Of a DNA stretch of 64,000 nt, positions 38,761 through 51,796 are shown one piece after another. The position numbers and the translations under genes are program-made. Positions within the stretch are counted from its first letter, which is position 1; every line of letters begins with the position of its first letter. The notes beneath the pieces are model-generated. The model was given only the letters and a program-made list of their open reading frames with translations, had not been told where the DNA came from and ran no database searches. Source of the stretch: Combretum micranthum (lineage: Eukaryota > Streptophyta > Magnoliopsida > Myrtales > Combretaceae); NCBI GenBank assembly GCA_024138025.1, contig JAMXBD010000402.1, forward strand, positions 124,001-188,000, given 5' to 3'.

Positions 38761-39624
38761 TGCTGATTTTGATGTCACTTGATGCCCCACACATTTTTTG
38801 TTTGAGTTTAGGGGTTGCTTAAGTAGCACTAACACCGGCACCGGATGACTCATAGCCTTAGCTCATACAGAGAAGACGGCCATAGAGAGAGAGGCATGGA
38901 TAGGGACGAGGTCAAGAGCGAAGGCGAAGTCGAGCTGTAAATATCAAAGACGAGCCTTCGTCCTCGCATGTACTTATACCTGATGAGCCTAGCCCTTCAC
39001 ATTTTCAGCATGATGAGTCTAGTCCATCATCATCATTACATGCTCATCTGGTGTACACCCGATGCGAGACATCTCATATATAGAGTTCCATACCCCCTGA
39101 GCTCCACAAAAGAGACAATTGTCACCGCCACATGATATGGAGGAGGGACTCACCTAGGTAGATCCAGGCCTTGTCCCGTTTCACTTGTATCGTACTGGTG
39201 GTGGAGATAGGGACGCTACACTCACCCAGGTTGATCCATCTATGGAGCATACCATTAGGATTTGAAACAGCGTATATTATTCCCTCGTACTTTTGTTAGG
39301 TGGGGACGAGGGAAGGGGACACCTAAGATTAGAGATAGATTTCATTTATTCTTATGTTTTATGATTGTTGTGTGTAGAATTTCGTATACATTTGATGTAA
39401 TTAATTGAACAATAATGCAACCATTTCATATTATATTTTATGAGTTTTTTATTACACTGGTGGTGAAATGTTTGACAATACTGTTGTGGTTAGATGGACT
39501 AGGTTTGGGATTGTCTTTGGATAGATTGGGTTTGGGAATACTATTGTGGTCGGATTTTGTAATCTAGAAGTTATTTACTTATGGTGAATGGCTAATGAAT
39601 GATTGGTATAGTTGTTTATACATG
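38761..39624 (+). other. MULE 3' region after the PMD gene
   Basis: An Arg/Glu-rich decayed tail (38850-38940) could be the end of the PMD protein. Beyond it no gene is seen. Confidence 0.4.
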
Positions 39625-39629
39625 ATATT

Positions 39630-42600
39630 TGTAAACCCCTGGCTTTTAGTATAGCTTTTAGTCGAAAACCCTAAACCGGAAGTTTAACCGGAAACCCTAA
39701 GACACTAAAACCCTTAAGGAAATACTAGTAGTTTAGATCCGGCAACACCGTGTTCTTAAACCAAGACGTCGAAATATAAGTAAATGGTTTAGTAAGGTCC
39801 GTAATAATTTAAGGATTCTTAAAAATATCAGATTGGAAAGTTTTCGGCCTATTCCGGACCCGATCGGACACAGACTTCGAAAAACGTGTCCCGAGGCCTT
39901 GAGTACCAAAAATAAACCGTTAATACCGTTAGAATCGTAATTTCATAAGATTTTCAAAAATATCAATTTCATAATTTTTCTGTAACTAAAAACATCTGAT
40001 ATAGCGATTTCATTCGTATTTTGTTTACTACCGGTAATTAATTTGTCTTCTACACTATTCAAGGTACACTAGGACACTATTCTACACTATTCACTCTCTC
40101 TACTTTATTTCTAATCACCCTTAAATAACACAATTCACACTATTCATGTTTTCTTTCCCCATAAAAATCTACTCATACCTTTCTTACAAAATATCACTAC
40201 TTCTTACACGAAATTAATAAAATTTGTACAAACTCACCCTCCCTATCACATCTATTTTATTTTATTTTTCTTTTATTTAATTCACTCTTAATTCCTTCAC
40301 AAAACTCTATAAATAGCACCTCCCCTCTTCTCATTTCTTCACACCATTCCAAAGTAAAGGATTTATGCCAAAATCCTCTAAAAAAAAAAAAAACTCCTCT
40401 CTAAACTCTTGCAAGAACTCATTTCTTGTAAGAAGAAACTCTCTTTTTTTATTACCAAAATAATTTTCCTTTCAAGCTTCATCACCAATTACTACCCAAA
40501 GCCTTCAAGGAAAATAATCTTTCTTTCTTCTTACCCATTTAGGTAATGAAGAACTTCTATTCTAGTTTTTTTTCATGTCAAGTAACCTTATATGGTTTTA
40601 ATGTTGTTTCTTAGGTTGAAAAACTAAAGAAAACCACATTAAGATCATGTTTGGTTCTTGTTCATAGAACTACTTTCATGTTTATATATATTTTGTCATT
40701 TATTACTTGCTTTATACTTTAATCTTGTTATTTATTTACTATATGCAATTTATTTACTTGCTTTCCTAGTAATTTAAGACTAGTCTTTCTAGTCATAGAC
40801 TTGTCCTCATCAAGTCAAAACAACTTCTTGTTATTTATGTTTTGGGACGAAATTTATTCTTTGTCCTGGGAGCTTAGATCTCCCAATACTTGATATATAT
40901 ATATATATATGTATATTATTATATGTTCTTATTCATATCTCTCTTTTATGTTGTTTATTTGTTTATGCTCATAAACTAGAATGATTCATGGGTAAAATGT
41001 TATAATAACCAATGGTAACCAAACTTATGAAACAAATTTTGAAAATAAATAGTTAGCTACAAATAAAAAGGAAGTTCTTAGAAAAACCAAAGGAAAGGAT
41101 TTTTACTCATCAAAAGTTATTAAAGGAGTTGTTTTTCCACAAAGGAGTTTGAGAAACTAGTTTTGACAAAAGCAACAATTTTCTAGTTTACAAAAAAAAA
41201 AAAAAAAACCGTGGCATTTCAAAGAAAAGAGTTTTCAAAAATAGTTTTTCAAAATAAAAGATTTGGTAAAACAAGTATATTTTCAAAAACAAAACCAAAG
41301 AGATCTTACAAAGATATTTAATAAAGTTAAAGGAACTCAACTCACACTTTCAAACAAAAAGGTTTTATCTCAACAAAAAAAAAAAAAAAAAAAAGGCAAA
41401 ATGAAAATGAAGATTTTTGTCTTGAGAACAATAGAATAGGTTGATCTTTACAAAAACTTTTCTCAAGAAAAATCATTCAAGAAATTTACCAACTCTTTTG
41501 GAAAGAAGCAAAACAAGTTTTTAACTCAAGAATCCACTTTCAAAACCATAAGTTAAAAATAATGAAAGTGATTTTTGGAAATCGAATCTTGAACAAAGAA
41601 AAACCATAAGATAGATGTAAAGAGAAAAGTCTTTTAAATGATATAAAACCAAAAAGACCATTTCTCAAAAATTAAGAATAAAACTATGTTTTCCAAAACT
41701 TCTAAAAATATGATCAAGACCATAATGAAATAAATAACTGTCATCCATGAATCATACTTAATGAATGAGTTATATGATTATCTAAAAGAATTTCTCAAAG
41801 TATATTGATAGCTAAGTATCTATCAAAGCTTTTTGATAAAGTATGAATTAGAATTGATTTTGTTTTGAAGAAGAAATTTCGTGCAGACCTACTGCACCCT
41901 TCTTTTCGCCACCTTTTTGACCTTGTTTGATGAATATAACCTTAGAAATAGATAGCTCTCGTCGAATAGGTATAAATCGGTATATTATATGCGAAATTCC
42001 GAGTTAAAATGACCAAGTTATGGCTATTTTAAGTTGGAATTTCCTTCTAGGCGGAAATTGACGAACTTAGTAAAATAGAGTCACATAGTTACGATTCGAC
42101 TACACAAAAATACTCATTACGGGTATTCCTTTTCTTAGGTGACTTCGGTGGAGGTATCGACCTACCGGAAGACTACTACGATTAGTAGTTGTGAGCCATG
42201 GCCAAGTGAGTATTCTCTCTTTAATTACATACTTATGCTTGTGCTTGTAATGTTAGTAGCATTAGAATTAGGTCAAGATAAAAACTATGTTTGCCTATGG
42301 AATTTCTTCCTTGAATGAATGATAAGAATATCGAAATGGGAAGTGCTTAAGATATTTGTATGATGTAGAATAAAATATAAGTGTCTGCAACCTCTATGAT
42401 CACCTCTAAATTGCTTAAATCTATATGCCATGAATAAATAACTACAATAATCATGCATCCCACGTAGTGAGTCACATTGCATTTGTTATTTTGTCTTTGT
42501 GGGGAGAAGACATAATAGCATGGTTGGGAGGCCTGAAAAATTATCGAGGGCATAAAAAAAACGCCTGGGGCATGGGAGTGCCTGAAATTATTGAATATTT

Positions 42601-43297
42601 AAAAAGTGTGGGAGACACTTTATTACTAACGGGGGGTACCTGAATCGCCATAAGAGAAAGAATTTGGATTTTGGTTGCATGTCTATGGACCACCCAACCC
42701 GAATGGAGGGCGTATATCCATTCACATATGGCTACCGGAAAGTCATATGCTTGTTTGATCACTTGCTTGTGCATTTCATATGTTTGATAATGAACTTGTT
42801 TGTTAAAATCGTTGCTTAGTATATAATTTTTGAGGTGGAATCTCACTAAGCCCGTAAGCTTATACCCTATAGCTTTTTGCTGCAGTATGATTACCTTTGG
42901 CTTGCCCCGAGAGGCCATTTCACTCAAGTACTTACTTGGATCCCTAAGGAGCTTCTTTTGGAGAAGTCAGGACCTAGATTTAGGCATAGACTTCTATTTG
43001 AATCTCTTTAGATTATAAATTTGTAATGAGACCTTGAGGACTCAGATTTATTTATCGGGGGAATGCCCCTATGATCTTTTGTAATAGATATACTTTGATA
43101 ATTTATGAAATGATTATGTTCTTATTGCTTATGAATGTCTCTTGAACTATTTCGATTCAAAGTAAGGTTCCCTACTTTGTGAGAGTTAGCCTTGCACCCG
43201 TTATCTAAACTCATGTGATGACTAAGGTTGCCATACTTGAGTTTAAATGTTGAGTACGGCGGACTGTTACGCTTAGGGTATCCTTTGGGGCGTGACA
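39630..43297 (+). mobile_element. Solo-LTR-like element, 3.67 kb, nested in the MULE
   Basis: Begins TGTAAACCCC and ends GGGGCGTGACA, near-inverted termini, with a perfect ATATT duplication (39625-39629 and 43298-43302). No gag or pol was found. A CTATAAATAG box at 40307-40316 about 0.7 kb from the start fits an LTR promoter with a very long transcribed LTR part. Same family as 3141-8774 by ends and by late motifs (CACTAAGCCCGT, GGAGGGCGTA). Short ORFs inside, such as around 42541-42927, are chance. Confidence 0.7.
40307..40316 (+). promoter_or_regulatory. TATA box of the 3.67 kb LTR
   Basis: CTATAAATAG followed by a pyrimidine-rich CTCCCCTCTTCTC stretch, the usual plant LTR promoter layout. 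Confidence 0.5.
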
Positions 43298-43404
43298 ATA
43301 TTAACATGTTACAATAACTAATGTAATAAGGACTTATATATGAGATTTGGGGGGGAAGGGGTGGGGTGCGTGCGCAAAGGGGAGAGTGGGGATATATTTG
43401 AGCT

Positions 43405-43551
43405 GACTTCATCTCTTAAAGAGATGAGGTCTTACAAAGGCTAAACGTCATCTCTTAAAAAGATGAAGTCAAGTTACCAGAAAATGAAATTGTTTTGATC
43501 TTAATGGCAATTTCGTAATTTTTCACAATTAAATATTATTTTCCTTTTCCC
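43405..43551 (-). repeat. Right terminal inverted repeat of the MULE
   Basis: Inverted copy of the left terminus with two hairpin units (43405-43431 and 43445-43470), then about 80 bp matching 26398-26475. It ends at C43551 next to the 9-bp duplication. Confidence 0.75.
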
Positions 43552-43560
43552 ATAAATTAT

Positions 43561-44366
43561 GACAAAAAATATTTGTAAAATAAAATAAAAACAAATATCA
43601 AAATTTTAAAGTAAATTCATTTAAAATATCAATATTTCAAATAGTTGAAAAAATTATCGAAATAAGATAAAATTAGATAAAAATCAATTTAAATATTAAT
43701 ACCTTAAATAAACTTTATAAAACGTTCATACCCCATTTGATTTATTTTCTGAAAAGTTAATTTTTTAAGCACTTAAAACGTTAATACCTTAAACAAATTT
43801 ACTCACAACATCATTTGACTTATTTTCCAAAACGTTAATTTCTTTTTTTAAACACTCAAAACATTAATACCTTAAACCAATTTTCTCACAAAACTTTGAT
43901 ACCTTCTAGTATAATTTATTATTTTTCTTATTTCAAATGTATGTCTTTTTATATACTTTTCTTTAGATTTAATTTTATCTTTTAATATTTCTTTTACTTT
44001 TCAATTATATATTTTCTTAAATTTTCTCTTGCTTTTCTTTTCTTTTTTATTTTCTTGATGCTTGCCCGTCTAGGATTCAGCTTTTATGTGTTTGTAATAG
44101 ACCTATAAAATAATCATTGGAAGCACGGACATCACTCATCCAAACATAGCATAGAACTAGAGATAGTATGGAAAGAATAATGCTATTAGGCTAACATGGT
44201 GTTAGCGGTTTATTTTAGTTCTAATTATAATAATTATTATTTTGTTCAAATCAAGTATCCAGTTTTAAGTTGAACTGTGTCTTATCTTTATTGAGAAAGT
44301 AATTCATCCTATCCTTTGTCCCTGATATAGATTAAATATCTCTACTTTTTTAAGGCCAATAATACG
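43561..44366. other. Spacer between blocks A and B
   Basis: Very AT-rich. It includes an imperfect three-copy repeat (about 43693-43915, period about 84 bp) marked by ATTAATACCTTAAA. From about 44150 it aligns with the host flank at 180-439. No gene. Confidence 0.55.
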
Positions 44367-44371
44367 CTAAT
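44367..44371. other. Empty insertion site of TE1/TE2 in block B
   Basis: CTAAT followed by AAAATTTC is uninterrupted here. In block A the same target is split by TE1 (left 435-439, right 13892-13895). This marks block B as never having carried the element. Confidence 0.6.
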
Positions 44372-47131
44372 AAAATTTCAATTTTCACATATTGTACTTG
44401 TTTTAGCAAATGGGTTTACTTTGAAAGATGCCTGCTTCATTTAAGCATAAAAATCTTCTTTTAGCAGAAGGATCATCAAACAGAAAGTAAGATTGCCAAA
44501 AATGAGATGAAAGCTTATAAAGAACTAATCATGAGTTCTCAAGATTTGATTTTGGATTTAATCATTTCTAGATTCTATATATCTCAGTACAAGCTTAATG
44601 CATTTTGATCAAAGAAGCTCAAAGCTAGAAATATTAGCAAAAATACTTTATTTTAAGTAAATGTAGTAGTAAATACAAAAAACTGATTGGTTCAAGAATA
44701 CTGCATTCAAGATTTTAATCTCTACCTCTTGAGCTATTTATTGACCCCATAACTCTAAATGTGTCTACATGAATAAGGCTTGCTAGGATATAGTGAAATA
44801 TGTTGCGTAAGAGTTCATGATTTGGGCAAATAATTGCTACGAAAGGACCCTACAATTTATACCCTCCACATGATTGAACTTTATATTTTGGAAACAAATG
44901 GCAAAATTAAAAGATGTTAGCAGTTGCTTAATGTATGTTCATCATAAGATGATTATTACATATAACAAATTTTCATCAAAAAGCATGTCATGCTATATGG
45001 TATAATCTATAATATATGAAGCCAAGGGAAAGTAAAAATTCTATAATGTTCCTGCAACAACATGGAACATCTCTAGCATATGGTAACATATTCTAACCTT
45101 AAAAGTCCACTATTTATCCATGGGCAAACTTGAAAGCTAATTATAATTCAAATATTCAATGAAAAATGAAAAAACTTCACAACAATCTCGGACCACTTCA
45201 CGCATAAATTTGACTTATGAAGTTTGCCCATTTTTCTAAAGGTGTAAAAACAAGATTGTTAAGTGAAATTTTGCTATAAATTTTGTTTTATGACATAATA
45301 TTTTCTGTCTTGCTCTAATAAGAAAAGCATGACGCTGTTTTTACAATTCAAGACATGCTTCACCTCATGTATATCCACTAAAACAACACAAACCACAATT
45401 GCCCACCCAATACTTAATCATCTTTAGGTGGCAAGAAAGATACAAAGCCACATCAAGAAACTTTAAGGTATCCAAAAGCAAGGAAATGAGCAAGAGTAGG
45501 TAAGGATTTTATAATGAAGTGATGGAAGGATAACAATGGATCTCATCCTTTCTCAAAGTGTATAAATAAAAATAAAATAAAATAAAATAAAAAAACACCG
45601 AAAAGAGCTACAACTCCTCCAGCTTTGCCATGATAGTACTTACAACTTGCTCCCTTCTTAGCGGACATGATGCCTATAAATGGCAATATTAAAAATTTCA
45701 TTAATACACCAATAGAAAGATATCCTATGGCATATAAATAGTAACAGAAATAAGCTTAACCAAATATTAAACTACATAATGAGGGGTTCACATTATGGAC
45801 AGGAAATATGGTGTTGACATCTTCCATAGGAAGTTTCCAATAACAATTATTTGTCACCACTAGGAATAGTTCCTATATTATACACACCAATTATCTGCAT
45901 TACTTTGTCTAATTGATGAGTTATAATTGAAGGAGGAGCATCTTCTAAAGTGCAAATTGTTTAGGCTTTTGAGAAAATAGAAAATTTTCTTATTTTTTAT
46001 TCGTCATAATATTATTTGATGAAAGATTACAAGCCACTGAGCGATCTCTTTAGTAATTGTTCATGTCTCAGGGAATATACTTCTATATAAAAGTATAATA
46101 GCTCTCATTTCTTCTTATGTTCTGATGTCATTGAGTTGTTGTACTCTTCCTAAGTTTGTCAAATGTAGCTCAATGTCGACTTGCAACAATAAGTTTAGAC
46201 ATCAAGATTTCAATTGGCACCTAAAGTATGTATGGATTAATACAATTGAGTTATCTAAAAAATAAGCTACTTCGAGATATATAGGGAAAAAAGATGCATC
46301 AGTGTAATGACATTTTAGAAACATGTAAAGCTAGTCAATATGCATACGACACCAAAATGTCAAAAAGATTACTTGATAATCTGCATCAATGAAGTATATG
46401 ATAACCATATCAAGCATTAACAGACCTAAAACTCAAAAGATAGTATTAAATGAGCCTTCTCGGTGAAAGAATGTGCTATGTTAATTGTACATGTGATGTG
46501 ACAACACTCCAAAAATAGCAGAGGAGAGTCATTCTAGTTCTATGTGTAGCAATTTTTTATATTATTTACATAAGTGGTCTTAATGGTTGACTCAAAATTG
46601 AATATTTCCTTAGGAGAAGGTGGAATGATGCAATCAAGCTATCATAACAAAGTGAAATTAGTATCAATATAAGCTTGATTGAAGAAAAGGGGAAAAAAAT
46701 GTAAAACCAACATCATAATGCTTTGAAAAAATATAAGTTTTGGACTAAGCAGGCAGAAGACATGTTCTTCGATGACCCTAAAGAAAAAAATTTAAAGAAG
46801 ATATGCGAAGGAAAAATATTTACATAAGATTTAGCAGCATGTAACCTAAAAAGTAAGACAAACTTGGGCTTCAGTGATAAGTACATTATATCAGTAGGGG
46901 AAAATAGCAAATAGAAGTAGAAAAATCATCCAAGCAAAATTCAAAATAGATATGGTATCTAGTGCTAATGCAACATGTATGGATAGAAGAATAAATGAAC
47001 ATTATGTGATGAAGCTACATAGCAGATGCAGAGTTGTTAGATAGCAACATTGCCCCTCTAATTAGGTATAAAAGCACCAGAGTTGGAAAGACTTATTTAT
47101 GAAGATTTCTCCATTTACGATCGTGAAAAGA
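44372..47131 (-). other. 3' flank of TNL B, no gene
   Basis: Collinear with 13896-14785 and 16549-19120 of block A, without the solo LTR. Only short chance ORFs. Confidence 0.6.
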
Positions 47132-47445
47132 AATTTGATATGATATCCATGCATTGATGAATAGGAAGTAGAAGAAAGAGTGAAGTAATGATGAAGATGT
47201 TTGTTATTTCTGTTTTAGACTACTATCTAGCAACAAAGCAATACAACTATGTATATACAATAGGAACTAACGGACCTAGCGAACTCTATTAGTAAACTAC
47301 TAACTGAGCACTAATAGAAGCAACAGAGAATAAATACAATACAAAATAAAACAGGTATCAAACATTCCCTTCCCAAGTTAAAGCATGGAGAAGACCCAAA
47401 TCGGAATCACTAGAAAAACTACCACTGTTTGATAAATGGAAACAC
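47132..47445 (-). mobile_element. 3' end of an LTR retroelement fused into TNL B
   Basis: On the minus strand about 80 bp of element interior (reading SDSDLGLLHALTWEGN) lead to a purine tract TTGGGAAGGGAA. A short LTR of about 230 bp follows, starting TGTTTGATACC at 47364 and ending near TATCAAATT at 47132. TTTGATA/TATCAAA termini and the tail before the purine tract fit a Ty1/copia-type element. The rest of the element and about 1.1 kb of TNL LRR sequence (present in TNL A) are missing, so a deletion joined element and gene. Confidence 0.55.
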
Positions 47446-50400
47446 TTGACCGTCTTCAAACGACGACAACCGTAGGATTGAAAAACCCTTAGCCTTCTCA
47501 TGGGTGGCCAATTAGGAATTTCTACTATACTTGTCCAACTAATAATAATCTCCTCTAAGGATTCCGTACAGCTAAGCTCCTTTGGCAGCTTCCGTAATCT
47601 TTCACATCCTTCTAAGTTTAGGACGACCAAATGCTCTAGCATAGTGAAAGACTCATCAATCTCCTCCAACTTATGACAATTGCGAAGAATTATTTGCTCT
47701 AATTTTGGGTGAGATGAGAAGTCGGGAGTTTTAACCAATCTATCACATTCAGTCAAATTTAAAACCTTCAAATTTTTGGCCATCTGTATAATTAAAACAA
47801 GTAAAATCCACATTAGAACAATATCATAGAAATGAATATATAGTTATATATAATAGTATGGAGAATCTAGTATACCTTAACACGCCTCCAACCGCTCCAG
47901 CTACTTTTGATGTCACTGTGAGAGAGATCCAATATCACCAAGTCCTCAAGAGAAAAGTTGCTTACATTAAGCATATGGGGAAAGACATGCCATGAAAGCC
48001 ATCTTAATTGTGATAACACAAGTGGTCTTTTTCGGAAAAACCTGTTTGGCTTGATCCTATCATACCATCGGCAACGGAATTGATAAGAATGTGATCGAAC
48101 ATGAAGGAGCTTCAAATTTGGTAGGCTTGCAAAAATTTCATTTGAGATTGATAATTCAGTTTCCCTCCGAAAATCAAGGCGAATTCCTTGAATACTATCA
48201 CTTCCCTGTAAAAGCAGATGCCACAGAGCATGAATTACATACGGTGCTTCCGATCTATAAAAGAATAGGATAAATTATAAATACATTTGTTTTATGTGCT
48301 CTTAATTGCTTATTTTTGAATATCAAACCTATGCATCCTAAATCTCTAAAAAAAAAAAAGGCGTATTAAGCACCTATAGGACCAATTTAATCTTAATTTC
48401 ACGCACTTTTTATAATTAAATATAATTTTATTATTTAATCCAAAGACAAAATAATGAAAAAGGATTTGAAAAACACATTTTTCAAAAGATACGAGTCTAA
48501 GCTCAATTTAAAAAACTAACGAGTAAACATGCATAAAACATGAAAATATGTAATTTACCTAAAATTAATTTAACTCATGTTTCAAAGAGAATCTAAGAAT
48601 ATGTTATCACAAAAACTAACTACTAATTAGGGATGGAAATGCGACAATACAGAAAATTTCTCCATTTAAAACAAAAATTCTGCTTGAAATTTTACAAATA
48701 GGAATTTGCACATAATGAAATTTATGTTCAATTCAATTTCAAGCTATTGTTAGTTTCAATAAAGATTAAGTTGAACAATAGTATCAACAAACTTTATTTT
48801 TTATGTACTTAGGTGTAGATGGATATATATAGTCGTAGATGTTATTTACACACGTATAATTTGTTGATGCCTACTATTCTATTTGTATCCTTGAAAGTTT
48901 ATTTATACTATTAGAGTTCTCAAAAAGTTTATTTGCCACTGGCACATGTCATTTTCTAATGGGCCAACAATGATTAATTTAATAAAATAAAGTTATTAGG
49001 TATACTTCACTAAATGATATGATAAAAAAATTAAAAGATAATAAACCTTGAAAAAAAAAATTGTAAAGCTACTGTATCTCTGTAATGTGTTCTACTTCCC
49101 CGAGCCTGTCACTCTTCTTGCATACAAACAAACTCAAATTCAATATTTAATATCAATTAGTATCAACATTTGACTTTTGTTAATTTGGAGGAGATGGGTT
49201 TGCAACTTTGAGAAAATGTGGGTTTGCAAAATTTTTAAGTTTTTCTTCTGTTTTTTTTTAGCTATTCAAGAGTAATGAATATTATAAGCTGTAAAAGCTT
49301 CTGATTTGGTCCCTACGTTTCCAGTCTTGAAGAGTTCCGAAAAAAAATTGAAATTTCCATAGAACTCCAATCCAAAAATCAAATGCTCTTTACGCAAATA
49401 TTTGGATTGTGGATTGAAGCATCCACGTGTTCAAAAGAACTAACATGAAACTTATCAGATGCATCCGTTGAAGTTGAAGGTAGTAAATAATTGAGGAAAA
49501 TGTTGATGGATAATGAAAAGGTTACCATTTTTCTAATGAAGATTTTTGTCGCTTCCTTTTTGTTCCATAGCCTACTTCTTATTTCAGGTCTCTTATCTTC
49601 TTGTTCAACAATTTGTCTACCAAGATCCCTCAATAGGTCATGCATCCATAATGAATAATCGTCTCGTATTTTAACCAAGCACATTTGTTGAAGGACTTCA
49701 ATTGCTTCTTCTGGAAATTTTGACTCATCCCAAAAGTAAAGTACGAATCTCTTATTCCGTCCAATGAAAAAGCAAGCTATATCAAGAAATATATGCTTTT
49801 GTTGATCATCGAGTGCTTCGAAACTAATCATCAACTTCGTACCAATTTCTTTGTGGGAAACTTTTTTCAATTTATTTATTGTGACATCCCACATTTCTTT
49901 GCTTCTACCACAAAGCAGAGAACCAAATACCTCAAGAGCCAAAGGAAGTCCCCCAGCCCTCTTTACTATTTTTTTAGAAAGAGTAGCATATCCAACTAGG
50001 GGTTTGTCTTGTCGAAAGGCATGATGGCTAAAAAGTCGAAGAGCTTGATCATAGTCTAGACCACTTAGTTCATAGGACTGGTCCACGTTGATCCAATCAA
50101 GGATGCTCTTGTTTCTAGTGGTGATGATGATTTTAGTTCCCGAACCAAACCAATTACGCTGTCCTATAAGAACTCGTAATTGGGTAATTTCATCCACATC
50201 ATCCAAAACAAGAAGGACCTTTTTTGCAGAAAATCTTTCACTAATTATTTCAATTCCTTCATCAATAGTAGAGATATTTGTTGATCCCTTATTCAAAATG
50301 TCTGAGGTCAACTTCTTTTGCAGAAACTCCATACCATTAGATCGAGCAGTTTCTCTTGTATTAGCAAGAAAGCAATGGTTTTCAAAACAAGGCAATAGGT

Positions 50401-51796
50401 GATTGTAAACAACTTTTCCAAGAGTCGTTTTTCCTATACCACCCATCCCATAAATTCCCATAATACATACACCATTTATTTCAGCAGTTAACGTATTTAA
50501 AACTTCTTGAACATGATGATCCATTCCAACTAAACAATCAGTTACTGCCAGAAAAGCTTTTTTTAATTCACGTAAAGCTACATTGGTTACTTCTTTTACT
50601 AGCTCTCCCTCTTTTCTGAAAAGTACATGCAACAGGATGAGGATAAGGTCATCATTTTTAGTAATTACACAAGAATGATCAATGGCAACTTAATTTTAAA
50701 TTCTACCAATAATTTGAAAGAGGGGGGGCGGGCAACAATTCACCTATTTTGAATATTTCAAAGCCAGAAGGATTCAATAAAAGCACAAGATATCACATAG
50801 ATTCATTAATTTAGGAATGAGAAATTAACACTTGTACTTGGCACACAATCCCAAAGTTCTTACAAGAGACGTTTTCGTTTTGTAATAAAATTAGTATCAA
50901 AAGGAAAGGGAACATGTACTAGTTAATAAGATATTCAGCTTCCAACTTCAGAGCTAACAAAGCAAGGGAAAAATATAAATAAATTAAAAAACTTCTTTCC
51001 AACGTCTCCCTAATAACGCTAGCAATTAAACATACAATTAGTTACTAGATGTAGCATTTGGAATATTATAAGTGGTGAATTAGAAAATGATCCACATAAT
51101 GTCCCCTATATATACCAGTTAGTATATTTATGTTTGGATTTATCATTATTATTTTATAATTATTAATATTATTATGAATAAGTTGAAAAGTTACATATAT
51201 ATATATATATTATTTATATTAAATAGAATCATTTAACAGTAAAAGAAATTTTCATCATATATATCATGAAAGAAAAGAAGTTACCTGTGAGCACCACTCT
51301 GGATGTCCCAACCTTTTATTTCTCCAATCTCTCTCAAAGCTCTTTTCCATTTGGCAATGGTCTCCTTATCATAACATTTCTCATGTAATTCAAAAGCCTC
51401 TTGGTAGCTTCCAGTTTGGTTGCGGACCTCGGAAGGAGTAACATTATAAAAAATAGGCATCACTTTCAATCCAGTGGTTCTCTTACACTCGACAATCTCT
51501 GCTAGCTCCCTAAGACACCATTTAGTTGCAGCATAGCCTTTTGAGAAGATGGGTATAGCAATTTTAGACTGATTTATCCCCTTAAGAAGTTCCGGTCCAA
51601 TCTGTTCTCCTATCCTAAGTTCTTCATCATCTCTATACACTCTAATTCCCGCATCAATGAGTCTAATGTAGAGGTGATCGGTAAAGCCATCGCGGGTATC
51701 AGGACCTCTAAAACTTAAAAATACTTCGTAATCCAACCCCGATGTAGAAATATCCGACGTCCCCTCATCGGATTCTATGGGATTTTTTGAACCCAT
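47358..51796 (-). CDS. TNL B: TIR-NBS-LRR immune receptor with truncated, chimeric LRR (785 aa)
   Basis: Four exons join in frame: 51796-51285, 50615-49526, 48205-47876 and 47783-47358, all with GT donors and AG acceptors. The TIR domain (residues about 22-165) has DYEVFLSFRG and the WCLRE motif with the likely NADase glutamate at E97. NB-ARC motifs follow: P-loop GMGGIGKTT 227-235, kinase-2 LLVLDDVDE 305-313, RNBS-B IIITTRN, GLPL 393-396, RNBS-D IFLDIACFFIG, and MHD 495-497. Exon 3 is the linker/first LRRs; exon 4 keeps only a few LRRs. From about residue 757 the sequence is retroelement-derived, and the TGA stop lies in the first bases of the LTR. Such proteins sense effectors and trigger EDS1-dependent immunity; with so little LRR this one may be a TIR-NBS-type helper, a decoy or simply non-functional. 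The upstream ATG was chosen because it matches TNL A; the longer open frame before it has no ATG. Confidence 0.85.

Larger units (their letters stand above)
26398..43551 (+). mobile_element. Mutator-like element (MULE) with PMD gene, carrying two nested insertions
   Basis: Long terminal inverted repeats: the left end starts GTGAGAAGGAAAATAATATT at 26398; the right end read inverted starts GGGAAAAGGAAAATAATATT at 43551. They stay alignable for about 80 bp, then both contain the same hairpin module. Flanks are ATAAATTAG (26389-26397) and ATAAATTAT (43552-43560), a 9-bp duplication with one mismatch, diagnostic of Mutator. Inside are a MULE transposase N-terminus, a SWIM/C-terminal remnant and a plant mobile domain gene. 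Minus the CACTA and the LTR-like insertions the element is about 4.85 kb. It is dead. Confidence 0.8.

Noticed and set aside
42285..43412. ORFs of 62-128 codons near the end of the 3.67 kb LTR
   Set aside because: They lie within an LTR bounded by a perfect target duplication, and no known domain was recognised.
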